Below are positions 30,739 through 39,124 of a stretch of DNA of 64,000 nt, one piece after another. Source of the DNA: Bin87 sp963692995 (lineage in GTDB: Bacteria; Chloroflexota; Dehalococcoidia; Lucifugimonadales; UBA3495). Each line of letters opens with the position of its first letter. Position 1 is the stretch's first letter. A program made the position numbers and the translations under genes. The notes below the pieces were generated by a model. It was not told the DNA's origin and did no database searches. It worked only from the letters and a program-made list of their open reading frames with translations. The stretch is from positions 1,426,001 to 1,490,000 of the forward strand of contig OY843611.1 of NCBI GenBank assembly GCA_963692995.1. The letters are read 5' to 3'.

Positions 30739-32124
30739 CTATGCGACAGACTCCTCGTAGCGTTGCAACTCGTCAAATCGCATCAGCGTATCCCGGAAGT
30801 AGAGATGAAAACTTCCTGTCGGCCCGTGCCGGTGCTTGGCGACGATCAACTCCACCAGGTTGCGTGGATACGGCCGGCCGGGATTGTGTTGCTCCCATTC
30901 CTCTTCCGTAACGTTCCGGTCCTCGCGATAGAGGAAAGTAACCACATCGGCGTCCTGCTCGATGCTACCGCTGTCCCGCAGGTCCGACAGTTGGGGACGA
31001 TGACCCGGGCGGTTTTCCACCACGCGGCTCAACTGCGAGCAGGTGAAGACCGGCACGTTCAGATCCCGCGCCATCCCTTTCAACGATCGGGAAATCTCGC
31101 TGATCTCCTGAACTCGATTTTCGCCGTAGCCCTGCCTGCGGTTGCTGCCCTGTATCAGTTGCAGGTAGTCCACCACCAGGAAATCCAAACCGTGTTCCAG
31201 TTTCAGCCGCTGGGACTTGCTGCGCATTTCCACGGTGGACTGGAAAGGCGTATCATCGATGAAAATAGGCAGACCGGACAACACGCCCACCGCGTCGGAA
31301 ATCACGTTCTGCTCGTTCTCGGAAAGCAGACCCAGGCGCAAGCGATGCGAATCCACGCCGGACTCCGCCACCAGCATCCGCATCGCTATCTGCTCCCGGC
31401 TCATTTCCAGGCTGAATATTCCGCATACCTGTCCCGACTTGGCCGCGTTGGCGCAGATATTCAGGGCCAGGCTGCTTTTGCCCAAGCCGGGCCGCGCTCC
31501 CACTATGAGCAGGTCCGACCGCTGCATCCCGCCCAGCAGGCCGTCCAAATCGCCGTAGCCGCTCTGCAACGGCGGCTCGTCGGTCAGCGACACGTCGCCG
31601 ATGTCGCCTTGCAGGTACACGTCCAAAACCGAGCTCAGCGGCACAAACCCCCGGTCGTTGTTGGTGGGCTGCACCCGGAACAGCACTTCCACCGCCTGCC
31701 GCATGGTGTCGTCGGCGTCCTGGTTATCCTCAAACCCCAGCTCGGCGATGCGGTTTCCGGCGTCGATCAGCCTTCGTTTGGCCGCCGTGTCCGCGACGAT
31801 GCCAGCGTAGTGGTCAACGTTCACCGACGTCGGCGTACCCGAAATCAGCTGGCCAAGATACGCCAGGCCGCCCACCTGTTCCAGCCGGTCCTGCCGCTGC
31901 AACTCACGGGCTACGGTGATCTGGTCGAGGGCTTCCTGTCGCCCGAACACGGCGACGCAGGCGGCAAAGCAGAACTGGTTGCGGGCCCGGTGGAAATCTT
32001 CCGGCTTGACAATCGGCGTGACCCGCAGCAGCGCGTCGCCGTCGATCAGCAATGCGCCGAGCACTGCGGCCTCCGCCTGGTGGTCGTAAGGCAGTTGCCG
32101 TTCACTGTATTGGGCGACAACCAC
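30739..32124 (-). CDS. dnaB: Replicative DNA helicase DnaB
   Basis: The 461-residue helicase has the N-terminal helical domain (LPYDHQAEAAVLGALLID), a linker, and the RecA-like domain with Walker A GARPGLGKSS, GIFSLEMSREQIAMR, Walker B FLVVDYLQLI, and the SQLSRVVENR ... LRDSGSIEQDADVV arginine-finger region. It unwinds DNA ahead of the replisome. It is preceded by rplI (5-base gap) and followed directly by the DnaD-like gene, so all four genes form one minus-strand operon. Confidence 0.97.
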   Translation of the reverse strand: MVVAQYSERQLPYDHQAEAAVLGALLIDGDALLRVTPIVKPEDFHRARNQFCFAACVAVFGRQEALDQITVARELQRQDRLEQVGGLAYLGQLISGTPTSVNVDHYAGIVADTAAKRRLIDAGNRIAELGFEDNQDADDTMRQAVEVLFRVQPTNNDRGFVPLSSVLDVYLQGDIGDVSLTDEPPLQSGYGDLDGLLGGMQRSDLLIVGARPGLGKSSLALNICANAAKSGQVCGIFSLEMSREQIAMRMLVAESGVDSHRLRLGLLSENEQNVISDAVGVLSGLPIFIDDTPFQSTVEMRSKSQRLKLEHGLDFLVVDYLQLIQGSNRRQGYGENRVQEISEISRSLKGMARDLNVPVFTCSQLSRVVENRPGHRPQLSDLRDSGSIEQDADVVTFLYREDRNVTEEEWEQHNPGRPYPRNLVELIVAKHRHGPTGSFHLYFRDTLMRFDELQRYEESVA

Positions 32125-32129
32125 GCGAA

Positions 32130-32579
32130 TTATTCCTCGATTGACGCAATGACGTTCACGGTGGCGCGGATCTCGCCGGACAGGTTAAGCACGACCTCGT
32201 ACTCGCCCGGTTCACGGATAGGTTCAATGGCGTTGGTGATGCGCCGGTCCATTTCCCTTTCCAGCAACTCGCCCAGCGCATCGGAGATACGCGCGCCGCT
32301 GATGGCGCCGTAGTACCTTCCGGTAGGGGTGACTCGGCCTGAGATCGTCACCGTCAGGTTGTCTAGCGCTTCGGCCAATTCTTCGACGACCTGGGTCTCG
32401 CGCGCGCGCTGTTGGTTGCCTTCGTGCCTAACTTTTTCCAGGCGCTTGAGCGTCTCGTCGGTGGCTATTTCAGCCAAGCCCTTCGGTAGCAGATAATTCC
32501 GGGCGTAACCTCGGGAAACCCGCTTCACCTCGCCGGCTCGGCCCTGGTCAGGAACGTCTTGCAGAAACAACATCATCAT
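32130..32579 (-). CDS. rplI: 50S ribosomal protein L9
   Basis: The 149-residue protein has the L9 N-terminal domain (MLFLQDVPDQGRAGEVKRVSRGYARNYLLPKGLA), the long connecting helix rich in charged residues, and the C-terminal domain. Three ATGs are adjacent at the start. GAGGG lies 8 bases before the first. It heads the rplI-dnaB-dnaD-like-dnaC-like operon. In many bacteria rplI follows rpsF-ssb-rpsR, but here those genes lie 27 kb away on the other strand. Confidence 0.96.
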   Translation of the reverse strand: MMMLFLQDVPDQGRAGEVKRVSRGYARNYLLPKGLAEIATDETLKRLEKVRHEGNQQRARETQVVEELAEALDNLTVTISGRVTPTGRYYGAISGARISDALGELLEREMDRRITNAIEPIREPGEYEVVLNLSGEIRATVNVIASIEE

Positions 32580-32672
32580 GCGATATACCCTCTATTAGTC
32601 CAAACCGACTTGCCCCGGGGATTTGACCAGCCGGGCGCCGAAACGTCGAAATGGCGCAATCTATGATGGGAT

Positions 32673-32678
32673 ATTATA
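32673..32678 (-). promoter_or_regulatory. Candidate -10 element for the rplI-dnaB operon
   Basis: TATAAT reads on the minus strand at 32678-32673, 94 bases upstream of the rplI start. No good -35 is visible at 17 bases. The 288-base gap to tenA shows no thiamine-riboswitch core sequence. Confidence 0.4.
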
Positions 32679-32867
32679 GACGATGCGCTCGCGCCGGCGA
32701 TACGTCCTGCCGTCACTACTCAAGACGATTGCAAAATCCGCTACTTCCGCCTCCCCATTTCATCCGTTGTCGGCGCGGCCTGGCGCCTTCCCGTTGACTA
32801 CGGTTCGCGCTGGGCCTACTCTTTAGGTGCGAACTACATTCGCTCCCGCCCGTCGGAGGTGCTCGGT

Positions 32868-33533
32868 ATGTCCTTCTGCGATGACATTGAACGCGAATCC
32901 CAAGCGCAACGCGACGCCATGGCTTTCCATCCCTTCGTGCAGGGAATAGGCCAAGGGACGTTGCCCCTGGATCGTTTCAAGCACTTCATCACCCAAGATT
33001 ACGTCTATCTTATCGATTTTGCGCGCTGTTTGGCCCTGGCGGCCGCCAAGGCGCCTGATCTGCCGGCGATGTCATGGTTCGCCCGCGCTGTGGACTACAT
33101 CCTCAACACCGAGATGGACCTGCACCGCTCCTACTGTGCCCAATTTGGCATCACGGAGGCCGAGCTGGACGCTACCCGGCACGCGCCAACCTGCTACTCA
33201 TATACCAGCTACCTGCTGCGTGTCGCACACCAGGGAACGTTTGGGGAGCTGGTCGCCGCGGTTCTGCCGTGCATCTGGGGCTATTGGCGGGTCGGCGAGC
33301 GGTTGGCCGATCAGGGACTGCCCGACCACTCAGGTTACGCACAATGGATTGAAATGTACGCCGCTCCGGAGCAAAAGGCCGTCGCCGAGGAGTGCCGGGC
33401 GATCTGCGACCGCATCGCCGCCGTCGCCGGCCCCGCCGAAATTGCCGCCATGAAGGAAGCCTACATCACCTGCACCCGCTACGAGCAGGCGTTCTGGGAA
33501 ATGGGCTGGACGCTTGAAGACTGGCCGGTGTAA
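32868..33533 (+). CDS. tenA: TenA family protein (thiaminase II/aminopyrimidine aminohydrolase-like)
   Basis: The 221-residue protein matches TenA: an early HPFVQGIGQGTLPLDRFKHFITQDYVYL, an aromatic ligand-binding pocket and the catalytic cysteine in AVLPCIWGYWRVGERL, which falls at residue 135 with the ATG at 32868, the same number as in B. subtilis TenA. GGAGG lies 8 bases before this ATG. TenA salvages thiamine pyrimidine breakdown products. No other thiamine genes are nearby. Confidence 0.93.
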   Translation: MSFCDDIERESQAQRDAMAFHPFVQGIGQGTLPLDRFKHFITQDYVYLIDFARCLALAAAKAPDLPAMSWFARAVDYILNTEMDLHRSYCAQFGITEAELDATRHAPTCYSYTSYLLRVAHQGTFGELVAAVLPCIWGYWRVGERLADQGLPDHSGYAQWIEMYAAPEQKAVAEECRAICDRIAAVAGPAEIAAMKEAYITCTRYEQAFWEMGWTLEDWPV

Positions 33534-33543
33534 CCGTCAAGTT

Positions 33544-33570
33544 CGTCATTCCGGCTTTCGCGGGAGTGAC
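33544..33570. repeat. Extragenic palindromic repeat, copy 3 (tenA-tRNA gap)
   Basis: This 27-base element (CGTCATTCCGGCTTTCGCGG...GTGAC) is identical to 13088-13114 except for two bases. Its ends are complementary, so it can form a small hairpin downstream of tenA and might end both transcripts. Confidence 0.7.
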
Positions 33571-33585
33571 ACGGTTAGGCGCGCT

Positions 33586-33660
33586 TGGTCGGGGTGGGCA
33601 GATTCGAACTGCCGATCTCCTGCTCCCAAAGCAGGCGCCTTGCCGCTAGGCCACACCCCG
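33586..33660 (-). tRNA. tRNA-Pro (UGG anticodon)
   Basis: On the minus strand CGGGGTG pairs with CACCCCG (7-bp acceptor), followed by A and an encoded CCA (33588-33586). The anticodon arm CCTGC-TTTGGGA-GCAGG gives anticodon TGG. The T arm is GGCAG-TTCGAAT-CTGCC. Length is 75 with CCA. Confidence 0.95.
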
Positions 33661-33700
33661 ACGCTCGGGCCGTCAATCCGGCCCGTTCCATCAAAGCAAG

Positions 33701-33772
33701 TACCCCCGCGGAGACTCGAACTCCGGTCTCTGGCTCCGGAGGCCAGCACTCTATCCACTGAGCTACGGGGGC
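33701..33772 (-). tRNA. tRNA-Arg (CCG anticodon)
   Basis: On the minus strand GCCCCCG pairs with CGGGGGT (one G-U pair). The anticodon arm CTGGC-CTCCGGA-GCCAG gives anticodon CCG, and the T arm is CGGAG-TTCGAGT-CTCCG. The 72-nt gene does not encode CCA (ACTT follows), unlike the neighbouring tRNA-Pro. Confidence 0.94.
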
Positions 33773-34142
33773 AACTCCCATTCTAGCATAATCCTTGCGA
33801 AATCCGACACGGCGTGGAACTCGCGGACCGGACTGGCGTTTCGGTCTCTCCGCTGGCGGTGGCGAGTGTTGCTGCGCCGGATGAGGAAGCCATCCTTGGG
33901 GACGCCCGGATGGAAGCGCAGTCAATTCTGTGTGCTAAAATCGCAGGGATGAGCCACTCATCGCCTGACGACCCTCAAGGACCGACCATCGTTATGCAGC
34001 ACGAATCCATCGTGGTCGGTGGTGTTTCGGCCGGCTGTCTCACGGCTACTCGACGCTCCGAAATGACCGCCTAATGATTAGTGAGCGGGTGGCAGAGTTC
34101 GTCAGGGCGGGTGTCTAACCCCCAACTTTGGCGTGATGCGCC
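33773..34142. other. Region between the tRNAs and the J-domain gene, no confident gene
   Basis: An open frame from 33814 to 34074 exists, with a possible shorter start at 33949 after TAAAAT. The translation has no recognisable motif and I do not call it. ACCGACCA/TGGTCGGT forms an 8-bp inverted repeat around 33982-34021. The tRNA promoter is expected at the left edge, where ATTCTAGCATAA on the plus strand reads as TAGAAT on the minus strand. Confidence 0.35.
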
Positions 34143-34721
34143 ATGCCAGCCAATTACTACGAAATCCTGGGCTTGGATCGGAACGCCACTTATGAAGCCA
34201 TCCGTCGGGCGTACCGAAAGCTGGCCTTGGCACTGCATCCGGACCGCAACAATACTCCTGATGCGAAGGAACGGTTCAAGCAGATTAACGAAGCTTATAA
34301 AGTTCTGAAAGACCCGAGCAGTCGGTCCGATTATGACCGCTGTATTGAATGTCGGGAACAGGGAGAAAGGCGCAAACAATGGGCGCAAGCGGAAGGCAGA
34401 CAGCGTGAGGAAGCGGAGCGACGGCAACGGCGGGCCGAGGAACGTAAGCAACGTGAGGAGAGGGTACGGCGGACAGAAGAGGAGCGACGCCGCAGGCAAG
34501 CCGAAGAACGCTTGCGGGAAAAAGCAGAGCGAGTAGAATCTTCTCCGGTATCGGTTCCGCGTGCCCCTCGCCCGGCGCGAAAAAGGCGATTGGCCGGCAC
34601 AATTGCCGTAGTTTCGTTAAGTGCCTTGGCAGTGTTGCTTACCAGCGTACTCGGGATTGCTTTTTTGTTCCAATCAACCGTCTCTACGCCGGAATCATCC
34701 GACACAACAGTAATCATATAG
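34143..34721 (+). CDS. J-domain protein with charged coiled coil and C-terminal membrane anchor
   Basis: The 192-residue product starts with a full J domain (NYYEILGLDRNATYEAIRRAYRKLALALHPDRN, HPD at about 32-34, and INEAYKVLKDPSSRSDYD). A long helix of alternating arginine, glutamate and glutamine follows (about 75-130), then one hydrophobic segment (about 148-175). It is not DnaJ itself, as the zinc-finger and substrate domains are missing. It is probably a membrane-attached co-chaperone that recruits DnaK. The downstream gene starts 9 bases later. Confidence 0.88.
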   Translation: MPANYYEILGLDRNATYEAIRRAYRKLALALHPDRNNTPDAKERFKQINEAYKVLKDPSSRSDYDRCIECREQGERRKQWAQAEGRQREEAERRQRRAEERKQREERVRRTEEERRRRQAEERLREKAERVESSPVSVPRAPRPARKRRLAGTIAVVSLSALAVLLTSVLGIAFLFQSTVSTPESSDTTVII

Positions 34722-34730
34722 GCGTACACC

Positions 34731-35849
34731 ATGAGATTTGAAACTATCGCCGCCCAGGCGGCGCACCAAGCGGATCCCGCCACCGGCGCCGTTGCGCCGC
34801 CCATCTACCTGTCCACCACCTTCGAGAGGGATGCCGACGGGGAATATCCACGCGGTTTTGTTTATTCCCGCTCCGACAACCCCAATCGGCGCGCTCTGGA
34901 GGAATGCTTGACGATGCTGGAGGGCGGGGCCGCTGCCGCTGCCTTCGGCTCCGGCTCGGCGGCCGCCGCCGCGGTGTTTCAAGCCCTGTCGCCCGGCGAC
35001 CACGTCATCGCCCCGGACGACTGTTATCACGGGACGGCCCGTATGCTGCGGGAGATTTTTGAGCCTTGGGGGTTGCGGACCACCTTCGTTGATATGACCG
35101 ATCCCGACGCCGTGCGCCGGGAAGTCCGGCCCGAAACGCGGCTCGTCTGGGTAGAGACCCCATCTAACCCCCTACTGAAAATCACCGACATACCAGAGAT
35201 GACCTCCCTGGCGCGAACCGCCGGCGCCCGCTGCGTTTGCGACAATACCTGGGCTACCCCCATGCTCCAGCGGCCCTTGAGCCTGGGCGCCGATTTGGTG
35301 GTGCATTCCACCACCAAATACATTAGCGGCCACGAGGACGTTACCGGGGGTGTGGTCGTGAGCGCCCACGACGATGCGCTTTTCCAACGAATCCGGCTAA
35401 TCCAAAATGTGGCCGGCGCCGTGCCGTCTCCGTTCGACTGCTGGCTAACCCTTAGAGGCGTTCGGACGCTGCACGTGCGGGCGCCGGCGCACTGCGCTAA
35501 CGCCGGTCTCATCGCCCGGTTCCTGCAAGACCATCCCCGCGTTGCTGCGGTGCACTACCCTGGTCTGTCCGGTCATCCCGGACATGACGTCGCCACGAGG
35601 CAAATGGCGGACTTTGGCGGAATGCTGTCCTTCCAGGTCAGCGGCGGAAAAGGCGCCGCGATGCGCGTTGCGGCCCGGGTCCGCCTGTTCATCCGCGCCA
35701 CCAGCCTGGGCGGCACGCAGAGCCTCATCGAGCATAGAGCGTCCATCGAAGGCCCGGACACAAACACGCCCGACGACTTGCTGCGCGTCTCGGTAGGTCT
35801 GGAGAGCGTCGATGATTTGATTGACGACCTGAGCCAGGCCCTTGGATAA
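34731..35849 (+). CDS. Cys/Met metabolism PLP-dependent enzyme (cystathionine gamma-synthase/lyase type)
   Basis: The 372-residue protein has the trans-sulfuration family pattern: PPIYLSTTFERD, YSRSDNPNRRALEECLTMLEGG, SGSAAAAAVFQAL, WVETPSNPLLKITDI, CDNTWATPMLQRPLSLGADLVVHSTTKYISGHEDVTGG with the PLP-binding lysine after STT, and a C-terminal SLGGTQSLIEHRASIE. These enzymes act on cystathionine, O-acylhomoserine or methionine, and sequence alone does not decide which. Length and catalytic motifs are normal. It directly follows the J-domain gene. Confidence 0.93.
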   Translation: MRFETIAAQAAHQADPATGAVAPPIYLSTTFERDADGEYPRGFVYSRSDNPNRRALEECLTMLEGGAAAAAFGSGSAAAAAVFQALSPGDHVIAPDDCYHGTARMLREIFEPWGLRTTFVDMTDPDAVRREVRPETRLVWVETPSNPLLKITDIPEMTSLARTAGARCVCDNTWATPMLQRPLSLGADLVVHSTTKYISGHEDVTGGVVVSAHDDALFQRIRLIQNVAGAVPSPFDCWLTLRGVRTLHVRAPAHCANAGLIARFLQDHPRVAAVHYPGLSGHPGHDVATRQMADFGGMLSFQVSGGKGAAMRVAARVRLFIRATSLGGTQSLIEHRASIEGPDTNTPDDLLRVSVGLESVDDLIDDLSQALG

Positions 35850-35929
35850 AACTCAATCCGCGCCCGGCGCAGTTTGTGCTACCATGCTTCAACCCAGCGC
35901 CGTGGCGCGCGCTGTACGGAGGGCCAGAA

Positions 35930-37381
35930 ATGTTTGACCTGCTGATTACCGGCGGCACCGTTGTTATGCCCAGCGAAGCCGCGCAGGTGGATATCGGAGT
36001 TCAGGGCGGGCGCATCGTCGCCATCGGCGCCCCCGGATCCCTTAGCGACGAAGCCGTCCAGACCGTCGATGCCGCCGGCCGCATCGTAACGCCCGGCGGC
36101 ATTGAACCTCATATCCACGCCGCGGCCAACGTGCAGCCCGGCGCGCATCAGCAGGTTCAAGACGCGCCCAACGCCGGTCCTCTGGAGCATTCCCTGGGCG
36201 CGATATGGGGCGGCACCACCACGGTGGTCGATTTCGCGCCGGCTCCCAACGAGGGTGAGCTGGTGGGTGGTATCCTTGACTTCCTGTCCGTTTGGGAAGG
36301 CAACGCCTACGCGGACTACTCTGCCCACGTCATCTATAGAAGCAACAACACCGCCGACAGCATCGCGCGGGTCGGCGAGCTTATCAACAACGATTTCCCC
36401 AGCGTCAAAATCTTCACCACCAACATCCGACCGCCGCAGGACCCTCCCCTGACCCTGACGCCCACGGGCCGGATCGACAACGGCCGTCTCGCCGACCTTA
36501 CCGCCCAACTGGCCCGACACGACGGTGTCCTGGCGGTTCATGCCGAGGATGACGAGATAGTGATGTACAACTATCTCATGGCCCAGCAGCGGAATATGTG
36601 GGACTGGTACAACGCCCACCTCATTCATTCCAAAGAGGTCGAGGACCTGGCTTTCCGAGACGTGATCCGAATCGCGGAACAGAACGGCGCCGGTATGTAC
36701 TTCGTCCACGTAACCGGCAACGACGGCGTGAACGCCGTGGCGGCAGCGCGCAGTCGCGGCCAGGCGGTGTACGGCGAGGTGCTCACGCTGGCGCTGTCAT
36801 TCAACGCCTTCCAGTACCGTGAGCCCGACGGGATGAAGTACCATACCTATCCGTCTCTCAAGTATCCTGAAGATGGCAGCGATCTGTGGTCCGGCCTGTT
36901 GGGCAACAACCTGACCTTCACCGCCACGGACAGCAGTTTTACGACGTACCTGGACAAGACGGCCGGACGCAACGTGCAGGATATGCGGGGCGGCAACATC
37001 GGTATTGAGATCCGTATGGGCGTCAACTACACGGAAGCAGTGGTCCGACGTGGGATGTCACTGACCCAATTCGCCAATATCACCTCCACCAACGCGGCCC
37101 GCCTGTTGGGTATGTACCCCCAAAAAGGCGTGATCGCTCCGGGCAGCGATGCCGATTTCGCCATCATCGATCCCGCCATCCACCAGCGGCTCACTATGGA
37201 TGACCTGCACCTGCGCGATTACAGCCCCTGGGAAGGCTGGGAGATCTTCGGCTGGCCCACAACCGTGATCCTGCGCGGCAAGATTATGGTGGATAATGGG
37301 GAACTGCTGGGGTTGCCTTCCGACGGCCAACGAGTGCGCCGGCGCATTGATCCGGCGGTGTTGCAGCGGCCGGCCTTCTAG
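35930..37381 (+). CDS. Dihydropyrimidinase/hydantoinase-like amidohydrolase
   Basis: The 483-residue protein has the cyclic-amidohydrolase fold and apparently complete metal ligands: H61 and H63 in EPHIHA, K160 in SVKIFTTN (carboxylated in the family), H204 in AVHAEDDEI, H260 in FVHVTG and D334 in TATDSSF. It should hydrolyse a cyclic imide or ureide such as a hydantoin or dihydropyrimidine. The usual 'DH' after the last aspartate position is DS here, so the substrate may differ. The ATG at 35930 has a GGAGGG box upstream. Confidence 0.88.
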   Translation: MFDLLITGGTVVMPSEAAQVDIGVQGGRIVAIGAPGSLSDEAVQTVDAAGRIVTPGGIEPHIHAAANVQPGAHQQVQDAPNAGPLEHSLGAIWGGTTTVVDFAPAPNEGELVGGILDFLSVWEGNAYADYSAHVIYRSNNTADSIARVGELINNDFPSVKIFTTNIRPPQDPPLTLTPTGRIDNGRLADLTAQLARHDGVLAVHAEDDEIVMYNYLMAQQRNMWDWYNAHLIHSKEVEDLAFRDVIRIAEQNGAGMYFVHVTGNDGVNAVAAARSRGQAVYGEVLTLALSFNAFQYREPDGMKYHTYPSLKYPEDGSDLWSGLLGNNLTFTATDSSFTTYLDKTAGRNVQDMRGGNIGIEIRMGVNYTEAVVRRGMSLTQFANITSTNAARLLGMYPQKGVIAPGSDADFAIIDPAIHQRLTMDDLHLRDYSPWEGWEIFGWPTTVILRGKIMVDNGELLGLPSDGQRVRRRIDPAVLQRPAF

Positions 37382-37386
37382 CGATC

Positions 37387-38874
37387 GTGGTTACGCCCTC
37401 GGCCGATTCAGGGGAGACTTCCGTTCTCCTCTGCCGATTCTGCGGGCACCTCAACCCGGCGGAAGGAGCAACCAGTCCGGCGGAAAGAGGAACCAGGTGC
37501 GCCAACTGCGGCGCATTTTCCGGTTTGGAGGTCGTTGCTCAGTCTGAAGCAGAGCGTCGCTCCCGCCGGGTTCGTCTTGATTTCCTGCGCAACCGGCTGG
37601 TTCGGGCCGCTATTGTCATCTTGCCGGTATTAGGCGTGGTTTTCTGGTTGCTATGGACCTATACCGAGTTGCCTCCGGATCCCCCGTTGCCCTCGACCAA
37701 CATTGGAAATGCGTCAGCGCGGTTTGCTGACGCCGACTGGCCGCAGGCTGGCGCAGGGATAGCTAACTGGTCCGCATCGGCAAGCGGCGCGTTGACCGTT
37801 GGCGCCGCGCCAAAAACAATGTGGCGGTATGTTGCCGGCTCTCCCATCACCGCCCCGCCGGCAGTGGTGGGCCAACGGGTTTATTTGACTGCCGAAGACG
37901 GGAGCGTCGTCGCTCTGGAACGCGGCGCCGGAAACGTGTTGTGGCGATACGATTCCGGCTTGTCTGCCGCTGTCACGCCGGCGGTCACCGATGATCTGGT
38001 TTTCGTGGTCTTTCGGGCGGGTGTAGTGTCGGCCCTTGATTCGGAGACGGGCGCGTTGGTTTGGTCCCGGCGGCTTCAAGTCGCGTCACTGCCGTCGCCG
38101 ACCGTCTCTGATGGCCGCCTATTCGTGGCCGAATCGGACCAAAACCGCTTGATTGCGCTGGATGCAGCCACCGGGGAAGAGCTCTGGAGTTACCGGCTGG
38201 ACGATTGGCTGATCGTGCCTCCGGCCATAATCGACGGCAAGGTAATCGCCACCGCCAACGATGCGCGCGTCCACGTGCTGAATGAAGCTACCGGAAGACT
38301 TAGAATGATCTACGACGCCGGCAGCGCTCGCTGGGCCCGCGGCGGACCGTTGGCCACGGATGACCTGTTGCACTTCAGCAGCTTTGGCGGCGTGGTTTGG
38401 GGACTGGATTACCAGGGACGCCGTTACCCGTTGGAGCGGGAAATCCAGTACGTCCGCACGGTGCTATGGGTGTGGGGATTCACCAAGAAGGGCCCCGAGC
38501 AACAGGGTTATGTATGGTCTGCTCAAACCGCCGGGGAACAGCCCTACCCGCCGGCATTGTCCGGGTCAACCCTGGTCATTGCAGATGCCAGCGGCCTGGT
38601 AACCGGGTTGAACGCCCACAACGGCGAAATCCGGTGGGAGTTCAACAGTGGATCAGACATCATAGCGGGCGCCACCGCTGCCGACTCGGTGGCGCTGGTC
38701 GGCGACGAATACGGCCAAGTCATCGCCATTTCTGTCGCCGACGGTTCTCAACAATGGATCGTGAACCTTGACGGCGCAGTCACCGCATCTCCCATCGTCG
38801 CGGGCGGACTGCTTTTAGCCGCTACAGCGTCGGAAAACGGCGCGCTTACTGCGCTGTCCTTTAGTTCAAAATAA
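37387..38874 (+). CDS. Zinc-ribbon membrane protein with PQQ-like beta-propeller
   Basis: The 495-residue protein has a CRFCGH...CANCGA zinc ribbon (about residues 16-43) in the cytoplasm, one membrane helix (about 70-92), and an extracytoplasmic eight-bladed PQQ-like propeller with repeating 'GxVxALDxxTGxxxW' blades (SVVALERGAGNVLW, VVSALDSETGALVW, RLIALDAATGEELW, LVTGLNAHNGEIRW). It lacks obvious PQQ-ligand residues, so it is probably a binding or scaffold protein rather than a dehydrogenase. The start is GTG, 5 bases after the preceding stop, so it is likely co-transcribed. Confidence 0.82.
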   Translation: MVTPSADSGETSVLLCRFCGHLNPAEGATSPAERGTRCANCGAFSGLEVVAQSEAERRSRRVRLDFLRNRLVRAAIVILPVLGVVFWLLWTYTELPPDPPLPSTNIGNASARFADADWPQAGAGIANWSASASGALTVGAAPKTMWRYVAGSPITAPPAVVGQRVYLTAEDGSVVALERGAGNVLWRYDSGLSAAVTPAVTDDLVFVVFRAGVVSALDSETGALVWSRRLQVASLPSPTVSDGRLFVAESDQNRLIALDAATGEELWSYRLDDWLIVPPAIIDGKVIATANDARVHVLNEATGRLRMIYDAGSARWARGGPLATDDLLHFSSFGGVVWGLDYQGRRYPLEREIQYVRTVLWVWGFTKKGPEQQGYVWSAQTAGEQPYPPALSGSTLVIADASGLVTGLNAHNGEIRWEFNSGSDIIAGATAADSVALVGDEYGQVIAISVADGSQQWIVNLDGAVTASPIVAGGLLLAATASENGALTALSFSSK

Positions 38875-39000
38875 CCCCGACTATATGAAGATTTGCCCCG
38901 ATAGACGACTCCACGAGGGCGGGCTGCCAACCTGCCTTTGATTTTCGTCGCGAAAACGATCAACATTGCGTAAACCGTTTCAGACGCCGTTGCCGTTATC

Positions 39001-39029
39001 TTGACAATACAAATTAGCGTTAGTAGCAT
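39001..39029 (+). promoter_or_regulatory. Sigma70-type promoter of the binding-protein gene
   Basis: TTGACA (39001-39006), a 17-base spacer and TAGCAT (39024-39029) lie 95 bases upstream of the start at 39125. AGGAGG follows at 39111-39116. No other structure is obvious in the 250-base gap after the propeller gene. Confidence 0.6.
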
Positions 39030-39124
39030 CCGGTGGCGTCGGGAAACGATTACCGGCACAGATATTCACGGCGACGCATCATCCTTTGGGTCGCTGACGC
39101 ATTTCGAATCAGGAGGCTGGCTCA

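Noticed and set aside
30361..32313. 650-codon plus-strand frame opposite dnaB and the DnaD-like gene
   Set aside because: No motif is visible, while dnaB on the other strand has full Walker motifs. It is an antisense artefact of codon bias.
32580..32867. Thiamine (TPP) riboswitch before tenA
   Set aside because: I looked for the CTGAGA and the ACCTGATCTGGATAATGCC-type core and found neither.
33575..33925. Short minus-strand open frames over the two tRNAs
   Set aside because: They are translations of tRNA sequence (TTCGAAT and anticodon stems) and not genes.
33814..34074. 86-codon open frame before the J-domain gene
   Set aside because: No motif, no good ribosome site, and an unconvincing composition.
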